DNA of 32,289 bases, taken from IMG/VR virus record IMGVR_UViG_3300044825_001201, positions 1 to 32,289 of that record; one strand, written 5' to 3'. The first letter of the stretch is position 1; each line of letters opens with the position of its first letter. The stretch is from a virus. Below are positions 16,190 to 23,641 of this stretch, one piece after another. The notes beneath the pieces are model-generated. The model was given only the letters and a program-made list of their open reading frames with translations. It did no database searches and was not told the origin of the DNA. A program made the translations under genes and the position numbers.

Positions 16190-17823
16190 GTTCGACCATC
16201 ACTGTAGCAAGCGCCGGGATCGAAGAATCCGTTTGGCTGATCGAGATCAACCCTGATCCTGAAGGCGTTGGCGCGGCTCGCCCGCCGCAACTTTTTATGC
16301 CTTCAGGCACTCCTATGTCATCGTTGAATACCGCAGGGTCCTCAATCGCTACTGCGCCAACCATTGTGGCATCAGATAAAGGATGGATCGAAAATCCCGG
16401 CGACACAGGAACAATCCCTGTATACCCACCTAGGATGCTTGAGCCACCAGCCGTTGAGCGGTTTATCCCCGTCTATCAAGGCGAAGGCCGACGTGCGCAA
16501 ATCGAAGGTGGTGAATTGCGATTTACAAACGTAGATGGGGCGCTTGATACGATTGCGGGGGAGTGGGCAATTGCTGGCAGGCGGGTTAAGTTAACCCGCG
16601 CCCCACATCGCCGTCCAGTCCACGCCGCGCGTTCTACATGGGTTGAAGTCGCATCCCTTCGTGCTTCCGAAGCCTTTGAAGGGACGGATACACTCCGTAT
16701 GCCACTTCGTTCAGCAGCCGCAGACTTACTCGTGGCCGCTAATAACCTATACTTGGGAACTGGCGGGACTGAAGGAAGTGCGGAAGCGGAAGGTGTCGCT
16801 AAGCCAAAGATTTTTGGTTTCGTCAGGAACATTCAGCCAACTTTGGTTGACGCCGCAAATCGTATATATCAGTTACATGACGGCGCAGTCCAAGAAATTG
16901 TGGCCGTGAGAGACCTTGGAATTAACCTTGCTTTCCATGCGGATGTGGGTTCATACGCATCTCTTTTAACAGAGAATCCTGGTTCTGGAAAATACGCCTC
17001 TTATCAATCTGGTGGATTTATAAAACTCCATGACGATCCGGTTTTTCTTACCGCCGATGTGCGCGGCAGCACGGACGGAGGATACGCTTCAACTTCGGCC
17101 CAAGTTGCAGCGCAAATCTTGCGTGTTTGCGGCGGTGTGGCAAGCGCCGTAGCATCTTCTTTTTCGGCTTGGCCAAACACCGAAGTAGGAATTATCGTCA
17201 GAGACGGCACCGCAGAAGATGCGATAAATAAGTTAGCGGTCGGTCTCGGTGCTGTATGGTGGGGGCCGAACGCACTAGGGGTATTTGAGGGGAACGTCAT
17301 TTCCGCCCCTCAAACAACCGCTTCAACGCTAGTCATTGAGCCTTATATGCAGACTGCTGCCCCACAAGAAACGTCGGGTTCCACACCCCCTTGGTGGCGT
17401 GTAAGAGTCTCGTATCAGGAGCTAGAAGTTACTCAACAAGGAAGTGACATATCTGACTCTCTAGGGGCTGCAACGACCGACTACTATTCTCGAAAACGCC
17501 GCGTAGCCATTGCCACAGACACATCCGTTAAAACCCGGTATCCTCTCGCCATTGATGGTCCTGAATTTCCGGGTGTTTTGGAATCCGCAACTGCGGCTTC
17601 AACTCTCACTCAATCTCTGTTGGAAACCTATAAAGTTCCAAGGCGCACTTGGTCTGTCAGAATTGGTCCCCGTGCTGGTGGCGTCCGTTGGTGGAACCTT
17701 CCAATTGGCACAACTGTTATATTAAAGTGGCCGGGCATCCCCACTCTGGCGGGTGGCAAAGCGTTATTGGTTCGTGGTATTTCTGCTAGGGGCGATTCCG
17801 CCGAGTTGGAGTTGTGGGGTTAA
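16186..17823 (+). CDS. Putative tail tip / baseplate hub protein
   Basis: 545 residues from ATG 16186, overlapping the tape measure TGA. It follows the tape measure directly, the slot of distal tail and hub proteins. Beta-rich sequence (YQGEGRRAQIEGGELRFTN, RVSYQELEVTQQG, RWWNLPIGTTVILKWPG), with no enzyme motif found. I could not assign a named family with confidence; its size and place suggest a hub or central tail-tip protein. Tail-tip peptidases of the NlpC/P60 type, common in this position, are absent. Confidence 0.65.
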   Translation: MSSTITVASAGIEESVWLIEINPDPEGVGAARPPQLFMPSGTPMSSLNTAGSSIATAPTIVASDKGWIENPGDTGTIPVYPPRMLEPPAVERFIPVYQGEGRRAQIEGGELRFTNVDGALDTIAGEWAIAGRRVKLTRAPHRRPVHAARSTWVEVASLRASEAFEGTDTLRMPLRSAAADLLVAANNLYLGTGGTEGSAEAEGVAKPKIFGFVRNIQPTLVDAANRIYQLHDGAVQEIVAVRDLGINLAFHADVGSYASLLTENPGSGKYASYQSGGFIKLHDDPVFLTADVRGSTDGGYASTSAQVAAQILRVCGGVASAVASSFSAWPNTEVGIIVRDGTAEDAINKLAVGLGAVWWGPNALGVFEGNVISAPQTTASTLVIEPYMQTAAPQETSGSTPPWWRVRVSYQELEVTQQGSDISDSLGAATTDYYSRKRRVAIATDTSVKTRYPLAIDGPEFPGVLESATAASTLTQSLLETYKVPRRTWSVRIGPRAGGVRWWNLPIGTTVILKWPGIPTLAGGKALLVRGISARGDSAELELWG

Positions 17824-18605
17824 TGGGCGCTGTTCTTTCTTGGAAGAATTGGGCAGAACAGACGGGCGCTTCACTAACCGTTTCTAGTGAGGCGACTGGG
17901 CTTGGCCCTCGCGGTATGCTTACAACTCAGGTCCAAGACGTATGGCGCAGCGGGACTTGGGATAATGTCACGAGTGTCACCGTCGATATTGACCTAGGAA
18001 CAAGCCGCGCGATCAAGACAATTGCTTTTGCGGCGCCACGAGATGGCGTGCTTCCGCCAACGGGTTCGACTGTTGCTTTGTGCGCAAGCATGTCAAGCCA
18101 AACAGGCACGGACGCCTTAAACGTAGCCGCAGCTACTTTCACGTTGAACCCTTGGGGTGTTTGGGCATGGCGCTCGGTTGCGGGGATCACAGCGCGTTAT
18201 GTCCGCATAACTTTTGTAGGCACCGTTTCTAGCAACTACATTCAGTTGGGGCGCGTATGGGTGGGAGATGCTCTTATAACCCAATACTCATACGCTTATG
18301 GCCACGGACGATCTTTCAGAGACCCCGGCGCCACAAGCCGAGCGGGTATCACTGGTATCCGGTATGCAACTCGCGGTATTCCTTATCGAGTTGAACGAAT
18401 CGGTTTCCCTATTTTAACCCAAACAGAAGCGTCAACTCTTGTCTCCGCTGTGGGCGAAGTCGGCACCACGGGGCAGGTTTTCTTTGCAAGAGAAGAAGAA
18501 TATCTAGGCGATGGTATGTTCGGGACATTTTCTGAAGTCCCCGTCGTAAATCGACAATTGGAAGATATGTGGACAACTGATTTCCAAATTGAGGAAGACG
18601 CATAA
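17823..18605 (+). CDS. Putative tail tip protein with beta-sandwich-like region
   Basis: 260 residues from ATG 17823, whose A is the last base of the upstream TAA; a GTG at 17814 in frame is less likely. Residues ~35-145 (TWDNVTSVTVDIDLGTSRAIKTIAFAAPRDG; ARYVRITFVGTVSSNYIQLGRVWVGDA) read like a galactose-binding/discoidin-type beta sandwich that could bind sugars. The C-terminal part (ITGIRYATRGIPYRVERIGFPIL) looks structural. Being between the hub and fibre genes, it is probably a tail-tip component involved in host contact. Fold assignment is inference. Confidence 0.6.
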   Translation: MGAVLSWKNWAEQTGASLTVSSEATGLGPRGMLTTQVQDVWRSGTWDNVTSVTVDIDLGTSRAIKTIAFAAPRDGVLPPTGSTVALCASMSSQTGTDALNVAAATFTLNPWGVWAWRSVAGITARYVRITFVGTVSSNYIQLGRVWVGDALITQYSYAYGHGRSFRDPGATSRAGITGIRYATRGIPYRVERIGFPILTQTEASTLVSAVGEVGTTGQVFFAREEEYLGDGMFGTFSEVPVVNRQLEDMWTTDFQIEEDA

Positions 18606-19735
18606 TGGGCGTTCCAGTTTATGTCGGTGATCGCGTTCTGGTTACGACCACTACTGTCGGAACAGGCACGTATAGCATTGACGCTACGGCGGTCACGGGC
18701 TACCTCACTCCGGCAGGTGCGGGGGTAACTTCTGGCGTCCGAGTCGCGTATGTTGTCATTGATAGCCTGACCAATCCTTCTCTTTTTGAAGTTGGTGAAG
18801 GCACGTATACAGCAGGTTCGCCATCTACAATTTCTAGGACGCTCATCATCCGAAATAGCAGCGGCGGCACAACGGCTGTAAATTGGTCCGCTGGCACCAA
18901 ATATCTATTTCTTGCGCCATCAGCTTCGCGTTTCGTCATGTATGACAGTGATGGCAATTTCTCGCTATCAACACCCCTTACTATCGGTAGTGGCACCGTA
19001 AGCAACACGGCTCTTTCGCCGATCAATGACCGCGATACTGGACCTTATTTTTCTGGTGAAAATAAGTTTGCTATTGCGGCTGGTGGTTCTCGGGTTTTTG
19101 AGGCCACCACGACTAGCACAACGATCTACAGCCCACTTACGGCGGCAAGCGGTTTGGTTGTTGGTCCAGGGGGCACGTTTAGCGTTTCAAGCACAGCAAC
19201 ATTCAGCGCAATATCGCGTTTTGGGTCTACAGTTGATGCGCCGGGGTCGGGCAACACAAATACCGGCTCCACCATTAACCCTAATGGTTCGTCTCACTTT
19301 TCTGTAAGTAGTGGCGACTACGCCATACTTGTAAACAGAAACGATACAGAAGGCGTGGGGATTACGTTTAATAGATCAGGTAGCCAGATTGGATTTATCT
19401 ACGTCTCAACTTCTGTGCGATATGCAACTTCTTCTGATTACCGCCTCAAGGAAAATTTCGAAGAATTTACCGAAGCACAAGATTTTGTAGACGCCACCCC
19501 CGTCTACAAATTTAATTGGAAAGAGAAGCCCAACGCACCAAAGATTTTTGGCTTTAAGGCGCATGAGGTCCAACATCTTATCCCCCAAGCCGTCATCGGA
19601 GAAAAAGATGGGGGAAATATGCAGGCTATCGACCACAGCCAACTTGTCCCCGTCCTGTGGGGCGCGGTGCAGAGCCTAAGTCGAAAAGTGTCTTTGCTCG
19701 AAAATCAAATCAATACGCTGACTAATTCTTCATAA
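18605..19735 (+). CDS. Tail fibre with C-terminal S74 intramolecular chaperone
   Basis: 376 residues from ATG 18605. The N-terminal ~120 residues (DRVLVTTTTVGTGTYSIDA; SRTLIIRNSSGG) form an attachment-like domain. The middle is Ser/Thr/Gly-rich and probably trimeric beta helix. The C-terminal ~100 residues are an S74 chaperone: S277-D-x-R-x-K282 begins it, followed by FGFKAHEVQHLIPQAVIGE and AIDHSQLVPVLWGAVQSL, then a short coiled coil. In the family, the Ser/Lys pair cleaves the chain just before the Ser after trimerisation, so the mature fibre would end near residue 276. It is the probable receptor-binding protein. Confidence 0.88.
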   Translation: MGVPVYVGDRVLVTTTTVGTGTYSIDATAVTGYLTPAGAGVTSGVRVAYVVIDSLTNPSLFEVGEGTYTAGSPSTISRTLIIRNSSGGTTAVNWSAGTKYLFLAPSASRFVMYDSDGNFSLSTPLTIGSGTVSNTALSPINDRDTGPYFSGENKFAIAAGGSRVFEATTTSTTIYSPLTAASGLVVGPGGTFSVSSTATFSAISRFGSTVDAPGSGNTNTGSTINPNGSSHFSVSSGDYAILVNRNDTEGVGITFNRSGSQIGFIYVSTSVRYATSSDYRLKENFEEFTEAQDFVDATPVYKFNWKEKPNAPKIFGFKAHEVQHLIPQAVIGEKDGGNMQAIDHSQLVPVLWGAVQSLSRKVSLLENQINTLTNSS

Positions 19736-19758
19736 AGTTTCGTGTGAGGGAGGCCGAC

Positions 19759-20064
19759 ATGGCGTTAGATGAATGGACAGTCCGTGAATTGGCCTCCCAA
19801 GGCGCCGTGGCTGGCGGTATGGGCATGTTGGGCCGCATGTTGGCGTTGGCCATGGCTGCCAAGCGCCCCGCAGGCTTGTGCTTGCTATGGGAAATCCCCA
19901 TGGCTATTGGCATGGGTGTTGTCGGCAAAGGCATTGCCGACGCTTTCGGCCTAACTGGATTTTCTAATTTCGCTGTCATCATCGCCATCTCGTATACCGG
20001 GCCGCGCCTTATCGACATCGCCGTTGCCAAGTATGCCGAAGGCAAGTCGATAAAGAACATCTAA
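19759..20064 (+). CDS. Holin (LydA / holin superfamily III-like)
   Basis: 101 residues from ATG 19759 behind GAGGGAGG (19746-19753); GTG 19744 in frame is ignored as it lies upstream of the ribosome site. Two to three hydrophobic segments are seen (GAVAGGMGMLGRMLALAMAA; GLCLLWEIPMAIGMGVVGKG; FSNFAVIIAISYTGPRLI), with a charged tail KYAEGKSIKNI. It opens the inner membrane at lysis time. The WTVRELASQGAVAGG and LWEIPMAIGMG pattern matches LydA-type phage holins. It begins the lysis cassette: holin, endolysin, spanin-like pair. Confidence 0.85.
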   Translation: MALDEWTVRELASQGAVAGGMGMLGRMLALAMAAKRPAGLCLLWEIPMAIGMGVVGKGIADAFGLTGFSNFAVIIAISYTGPRLIDIAVAKYAEGKSIKNI

Positions 20065-20079
20065 TTTATGGAGAACGAC

Positions 20080-20766
20080 ATGGCGGTTCGCAAAGTCAAC
20101 CAAGAAACCGTAGACCTCATCAAGCGGTGGGAAGGCTTTCGCGCTGAGCCATACAAATGCCCCGCAGGCGTAGACACGATTGGCTATGGGCATACCGCCA
20201 CCAAGTCACTTATGAAGCGCGGGACCAAGATCACTGAGGCCCGTGCCGCAAAGCTGCTTCGCTCCGACTTGGCCATTTACGAAAAAGCAATTTCAGAAAT
20301 GGTCTCGGTCGATTTGACCGACGGGCAGTATGGCGCCCTTGTTTCGTGGTGCTTCAACGTCGGCATTGGCGCGGCGCAAAAGTCTACGCTTGTCAAGAAA
20401 TTGAACGCAGGCGACTATGAAAGCGTGCCGAAAGAATTGGCGCGTTGGAACAAGGTTGGCAACACGGTCGTATCTGGATTGGTCAATCGCCGCGCAGCCG
20501 AAGCGGGCTTGTGGGCGCGAGGCAATTTTGTATCCAGCACGACTGGCGAAGAAGTCTCGGAAGCAACGGCGGGCCTCTCTACCGCCCTATCCTCCAATAC
20601 TGCCAAGGGCGCTGCTACTGTGGCCACCATCAGCGCCGCAGGCACCGCGCTCTCAGAAGCCGAGCCTGTCATCCGAATCATGGGTGGCATGTCGCCGTGG
20701 ATCATCGGGGGCCTTATCCTCGTGGCGCTGATTGGCGTCATCATTTGGCGGGCACGGAAAGAATGA
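20080..20766 (+). CDS. Endolysin, GH24 lysozyme with C-terminal membrane segment
   Basis: 228 residues from ATG 20080, chosen over ATG 20068 because GGAG at 20070-20073 gives a 6-nt spacer. The protein cuts the peptidoglycan glycan strand. The catalytic pattern is E18-x8-C27-x5-T33 (RWEGFRAEPYKCPAGVDTIGYGHT): Cys replaces the T4 lysozyme Asp, as in P1- and phage 21-type enzymes. The family body ends around residue 155 (NRRAAEAGLWARG). A Ser/Thr/Ala linker follows, then a transmembrane segment (WIIGGLILVALIGVIIW, residues ~207-223) with a positive RARKE end. There is no N-terminal signal or SAR segment, so export would need the holin, and the C-terminal anchor is unusual for a canonical endolysin. 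Confidence 0.93.
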   Translation: MAVRKVNQETVDLIKRWEGFRAEPYKCPAGVDTIGYGHTATKSLMKRGTKITEARAAKLLRSDLAIYEKAISEMVSVDLTDGQYGALVSWCFNVGIGAAQKSTLVKKLNAGDYESVPKELARWNKVGNTVVSGLVNRRAAEAGLWARGNFVSSTTGEEVSEATAGLSTALSSNTAKGAATVATISAAGTALSEAEPVIRIMGGMSPWIIGGLILVALIGVIIWRARKE

Positions 20767-21017
20767 TGCTTCTGAACGCTGTCTCATTTTTTTCTTCCAA
20801 GGTTGGCCGCTTTTTCCTTGCAATCTTCGGCGCCGCTATGCTTTTTGCATCTGCCTATCTTAAAGGCAGGCGCAACGGCATTGAATCGGAAAAGCAAAAG
20901 GCATTGGCGAGTGACATAGAGACACGGAGAACGCGGGATGAAATCGACCGTAAGGTGGGCACCACTTCTGGCAGTAGTGCTGTTGACAGGCTGCGCCAAG
21001 ACTGGCGCCGGGATTGA
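20763..21017 (+). CDS. i-spanin-like (Rz-type) inner membrane protein
   Basis: 84 residues from ATG 20763, overlapping the endolysin stop. It has an N-terminal membrane segment (residues ~14-33, VGRFFLAIFGAAMLFASAYL) and then a charged, coiled-coil-like periplasmic part (GRRNGIESEKQKALASDIET). That is the shape of the Rz inner-membrane spanin. The downstream lipoprotein gene starts inside it, in another frame. Assignment by topology and position; sequence similarity to Rz is not claimed. Confidence 0.72.
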   Translation: MMLLNAVSFFSSKVGRFFLAIFGAAMLFASAYLKGRRNGIESEKQKALASDIETRRTRDEIDRKVGTTSGSSAVDRLRQDWRRD

Positions 21018-21132
21018 TGCGTGTGGGCCTTGGAAGCCTATCTACGTATCAAAGCAAGATGCCTTTACGGATGAAACCGCAAAGCAGATTTTGGCCCATA
21101 ACCTGACAGGCCAAAAGGTTTGCAAGTGGTAA
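20938..21132 (+). CDS. Small lipoprotein, o-spanin-like (Rz1 position), nested start
   Basis: 64 residues from ATG 20938, overlapping the Rz-like gene by 80 nt in another frame, as Rz1 does in lambda. A signal peptide with lipobox LLTGC (Cys19) would give outer-membrane attachment after processing. The mature part (CGPWKPIYVSKQDAFTDETA and KQILAHN) belongs to a type often found after spanin-like genes in alphaproteobacterial phages. It is not proline-rich, unlike classical Rz1, so the o-spanin call is by position. Confidence 0.7.
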   Translation: MKSTVRWAPLLAVVLLTGCAKTGAGIDACGPWKPIYVSKQDAFTDETAKQILAHNLTGQKVCKW

Positions 21133-22124
21133 CTTCCGCTGACGACTTCATCCGCACTTGGGTCGAAAGCGGTTTCTCGCCAAACCAAGTTGCAAAGGCC
21201 CTCGGCATTCATGTCCGCAACGTCTATTCGAGGCGCAACAGGCTTGAAAGCCTCGGTTATGTGCTGCCGTCCATTACAGATGATTTGACGGTTCACGACC
21301 GCGCCTATACGCTGAGAGAGCATTTTCATATCGAAGATGGCTGCGCCGTTATCGTGAGCGACCGCCACAAGTGGCCCGGCGACGGCATCACGGCAGCCGA
21401 ATCCGCACTCTATACGCTTCTGCCGCAAATCAAGCCTGACTTTTTCGTGATGAACGGAGACTTGTTTGACGGCGCTTCTATTGGGCGCCATCCTCCCCTT
21501 GGCTGGGAGCGCAAGCCGAGCGTGAAGGAAGAATTAGACGCCTGCACCGAAGTCCTCGCCAACATTGAAGCCTTGCTGCCGCCCGGCACGCCGAAGTTCT
21601 ACACCATTGGCAACCATTGCAGACGCTTCGACTACAAGCTGGCGCTGACGGCTTCGGACTATAAAGGCATCTCAGGCTTTCGCCTGTCCGACCACTTCGT
21701 TAATTGGAAGATGAGTTGGTCCCTCCACGTCAATAGTGGCGTGCGAGGCGGGCATACGGTCATCAAGCACAAGCAGCGCCAAGGCGTCGGCGCTGCCCGC
21801 AACAACGCCATGGCAGCCGGTGTGAGCATCGTCACGGGCCATACGCACGCCCTGACCGTCTCGCCTATCGAGGACTACCAAGGGCGGCGCTGGGGCGTGG
21901 AGTGTGGCTTCTTGGCCCACAAGGACCACTCTGCCTTTGAGTATGCGGAAGATGGCCCGTCCTATTCGCGTCCCGGTTTTGCGGTGTTGACTTGGCGTGG
22001 TGGTGTGCTATTACCGCCAGAGTCGGTTGAAGTTGACGACGCAGGCGTGGCGTGGTTCAGAGGCGACGCCATCGCCACAAGCAAACCCCGTATCAGAGTG
22101 AAGGCAAACCATGTCCCCGCTTAA
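21126..22124 (+). CDS. Metallophosphoesterase with N-terminal helix-turn-helix
   Basis: 332 residues from GTG 21126 (AAAAGG at 21113-21118, 7-nt spacer; TTG 21120 is too close to that site). Residues ~8-45 form an HTH (WVESGFSPNQVAKALGIHVRNVYSRRNRLE). The calcineurin-like phosphoesterase core has D and H in VSDRHKW, GDLFDG, GNHCRR and the metal-binding GHTHAL. These four motifs are in the standard order. It probably hydrolyses phosphodiester or phosphomonoester bonds, with the HTH giving DNA targeting. It overlaps the lipoprotein end by 7 nt and the dNMP kinase start by 14 nt. Substrate unknown. Confidence 0.85.
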   Translation: MVTSADDFIRTWVESGFSPNQVAKALGIHVRNVYSRRNRLESLGYVLPSITDDLTVHDRAYTLREHFHIEDGCAVIVSDRHKWPGDGITAAESALYTLLPQIKPDFFVMNGDLFDGASIGRHPPLGWERKPSVKEELDACTEVLANIEALLPPGTPKFYTIGNHCRRFDYKLALTASDYKGISGFRLSDHFVNWKMSWSLHVNSGVRGGHTVIKHKQRQGVGAARNNAMAAGVSIVTGHTHALTVSPIEDYQGRRWGVECGFLAHKDHSAFEYAEDGPSYSRPGFAVLTWRGGVLLPPESVEVDDAGVAWFRGDAIATSKPRIRVKANHVPA

Positions 22125-22764
22125 AACTGGAAATCTTGTTGGCATCTACAGCCCATATCCCGGTGCGGGTAAAAGCACCGTAGCCGACATGCTTGTGCGC
22201 GAATACGGCTTCGTTCGCGTGAAGATGGCGGATGGCCTAAAGGCGATGCTCCGCGCCCTTTTGGCCTATCAAGGCGTGCCTATGTGCAAGATTGACGAAA
22301 TCATCGAGGGCAGCGAGAAGCACCGACACTGCCCCTTCCTTTTTGACAAGACACCCCGCCATGCCATGCAAACTCTCGGCACGGAATGGGGGCGTAATTG
22401 TATGGGGGAAAGTTTTTGGCTTGAAGTTGCTGATACCAAAATCCGCCCTCTTTTGTGGGATGGTAAGAATGTCGTCGTTGACGACGTTCGTTTCGACAAC
22501 GAGTATGACTATCTGAAGAAAGATATGAAGGCGACAATGGTGGAAATCCGTCGCCCTAGCTTGGAAGCAGAAAAGCCGAAGCGCAATTGGCTTCAGCGGC
22601 TTTTCACCAAGGAGCATTCAAGCGAGGGCAATCTATCCAACAAGCCTTTCGACCTTCATATTTTTAACGACTACCCCTCCGCAGACTCTTTTGCACGAGA
22701 TGCCGCTTACGACATTCAAGCGTATGTGAAGGCAAAGAACCAACTCCCTGACCTTCAAGGATAG
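22111..22764 (+). CDS. Deoxynucleoside monophosphate kinase-like P-loop protein
   Basis: 217 residues from ATG 22111. The P-loop is YPGAGKST (residues 16-23). Further features include RHAMQTLGTEWGRNCMGESFW, typical of phage dNMP kinases (T4 gp1-like), and VVVDDVRFDNEYDYL, the acidic segment and lid. It phosphorylates dNMPs to dNDPs for DNA synthesis. It sits with the deaminase-family gene and, at a distance, ThyX and DNA polymerase in nucleotide supply. The 14-nt overlap with the phosphoesterase gene suggests co-translation. Confidence 0.85.
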   Translation: MSPLKTGNLVGIYSPYPGAGKSTVADMLVREYGFVRVKMADGLKAMLRALLAYQGVPMCKIDEIIEGSEKHRHCPFLFDKTPRHAMQTLGTEWGRNCMGESFWLEVADTKIRPLLWDGKNVVVDDVRFDNEYDYLKKDMKATMVEIRRPSLEAEKPKRNWLQRLFTKEHSSEGNLSNKPFDLHIFNDYPSADSFARDAAYDIQAYVKAKNQLPDLQG

Positions 22765-22773
22765 TATTTCTTT

Positions 22774-23010
22774 ATGACGAAGAAGAAGAACAGCACGACT
22801 GGCGCTGGCCGTTCTCAGTTGATGGCGCAAGCCGAACGGCTATCGGAAATGGGGATTGAAAAGGCCGTCACGCTTTTTCTTGATAAAGAGGGAAATGCGG
22901 GTATGGTTATGACCGATAGCGTCTCGAATATGGAGGCTGTTTTTCTTTTCCGTCAAGGAGAATACTTCATCTTCACAACTGACGATGAAGATGAAAACGA
23001 CGAAGAGTAA
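22774..23010 (+). CDS. Hypothetical small acidic protein
   Basis: 78 residues from ATG 22774. Lys-rich start (MTKKKNSTTGAG), then a helix and beta strands (EKAVTLFLDKEGNAGMVMTD, AVFLFRQGEYFIFTTD) and a very acidic tail DDEDENDEE. The TAA stop (23008-23010) lies inside the acceptor stem of the following tRNA. Not recognised. Confidence 0.65.
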   Translation: MTKKKNSTTGAGRSQLMAQAERLSEMGIEKAVTLFLDKEGNAGMVMTDSVSNMEAVFLFRQGEYFIFTTDDEDENDEE

Positions 23011-23083
23011 GCGTAGCTCAATTAGGTAGAGCGGCCTGCTCATAACAGGCTAGGTGCAGGTTCAAGTCCTGCCGCTTACACCA
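23007..23083 (+). tRNA. tRNA with CAU anticodon (Met elongator or Ile2)
   Basis: A 77-nt cloverleaf: acceptor GTAAGCG pairs with CGCTTAC (7 bp), D arm GCTC/GAGC, anticodon stem GCCTG/CAGGC with loop CTCATAA, T arm GCAGG/CCTGC with TTCAAGT, discriminator A and encoded CCA. First base pair G-C and no GGG/CCC anticodon stem argue against initiator tRNA. CAU can read Met, or Ile AUA after lysidine modification. The 5' end lies one base before the TAA stop of the preceding gene. Confidence 0.93.
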
Positions 23084-23100
23084 AACTTAGGGGCACAAAA

Positions 23101-23502
23101 ATGCACGAGAACATATTCAATACGCTGCGTATGCTTGCGGAAGACGTATCTCCGATTAAAAGTTCACGCATAGCGGCAGCTATCGTGCGCGGCAAAGAAA
23201 TCGTATCCTTCGGTGCTAACCAGATGCGAACGCATCCGTTCCAAGCCAAATTTGGGAAAAACCCTGAATCTATTTTTTGGCACGCAGAGACAAACGCCAT
23301 TTTTAATGCTTTGCGTGTTGTGGACGTAGATAGTTTGAAGAAAGCGGACCTGTATGTGTACCGGGTCAAGTATTCTAGCACGAAACGAGAGAAATTTATT
23401 TTGGGCAATGCTAAACCCTGTCCGGGTTGCGCTAGGTGCATTACTGACTTCGGGATAAAGCGGGTATTCTATACCACTGAAAGAGGATACGAATGCCTTT
23501 AA
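23101..23502 (+). CDS. Cytidine/deoxycytidylate deaminase-family protein
   Basis: 133 residues from ATG 23101, between the two tRNAs. The zinc site is complete: H61-A-E63 (FWHAETNA) with catalytic Glu, and C107-P-G-C110 (KPCPGCARCI). It is about the size of small dCMP or cytidine deaminases, which feed dUMP to thymidylate synthase; ThyX is encoded at 30883. It could instead act on other nucleotide or RNA substrates, as the family is broad. The stop is immediately followed by the tRNA-Leu gene. Confidence 0.85.
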   Translation: MHENIFNTLRMLAEDVSPIKSSRIAAAIVRGKEIVSFGANQMRTHPFQAKFGKNPESIFWHAETNAIFNALRVVDVDSLKKADLYVYRVKYSSTKREKFILGNAKPCPGCARCITDFGIKRVFYTTERGYECL

Positions 23503-23589
23503 GGAGGCGTGGCGGAACAGGCATACGCGGCAGACTCAAAATCTGCTACCTGAAAAGGTTTGTGGGTTCAAATCCCTCCGCCTCCACCA
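23503..23589 (+). tRNA. tRNA-Leu (CAA)
   Basis: An 87-nt class II tRNA with acceptor GGAGGCG/CGCCTCC, anticodon stem GCAGA/TCTGC with loop CTCAAAA (anticodon CAA), a long variable arm (about TACCTGAAAAGGTTT) and T arm GTGGG TTCAAAT CCCTC-type ending, discriminator A and CCA. It begins at the base after the deaminase stop codon. CAA reads Leu UUG codons. Confidence 0.93.
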
Positions 23590-23596
23590 ACAAAAA

Positions 23597-23624
23597 AAGC
23601 CGGGCATTTCTGCCCGGCTTTCTT
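23597..23624. terminator. Bidirectional terminator between convergent units
   Basis: A perfect 10-bp stem (23597-23606 with 23611-23620) around TTTC. T-rich sequence lies on the right side and seven A residues on the left, so it can stop both the plus-strand tail/lysis/tRNA transcript and the minus-strand coat gene transcript. Confidence 0.88.
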
Positions 23625-23641
23625 GTTTTGTGGCGAAGCGA

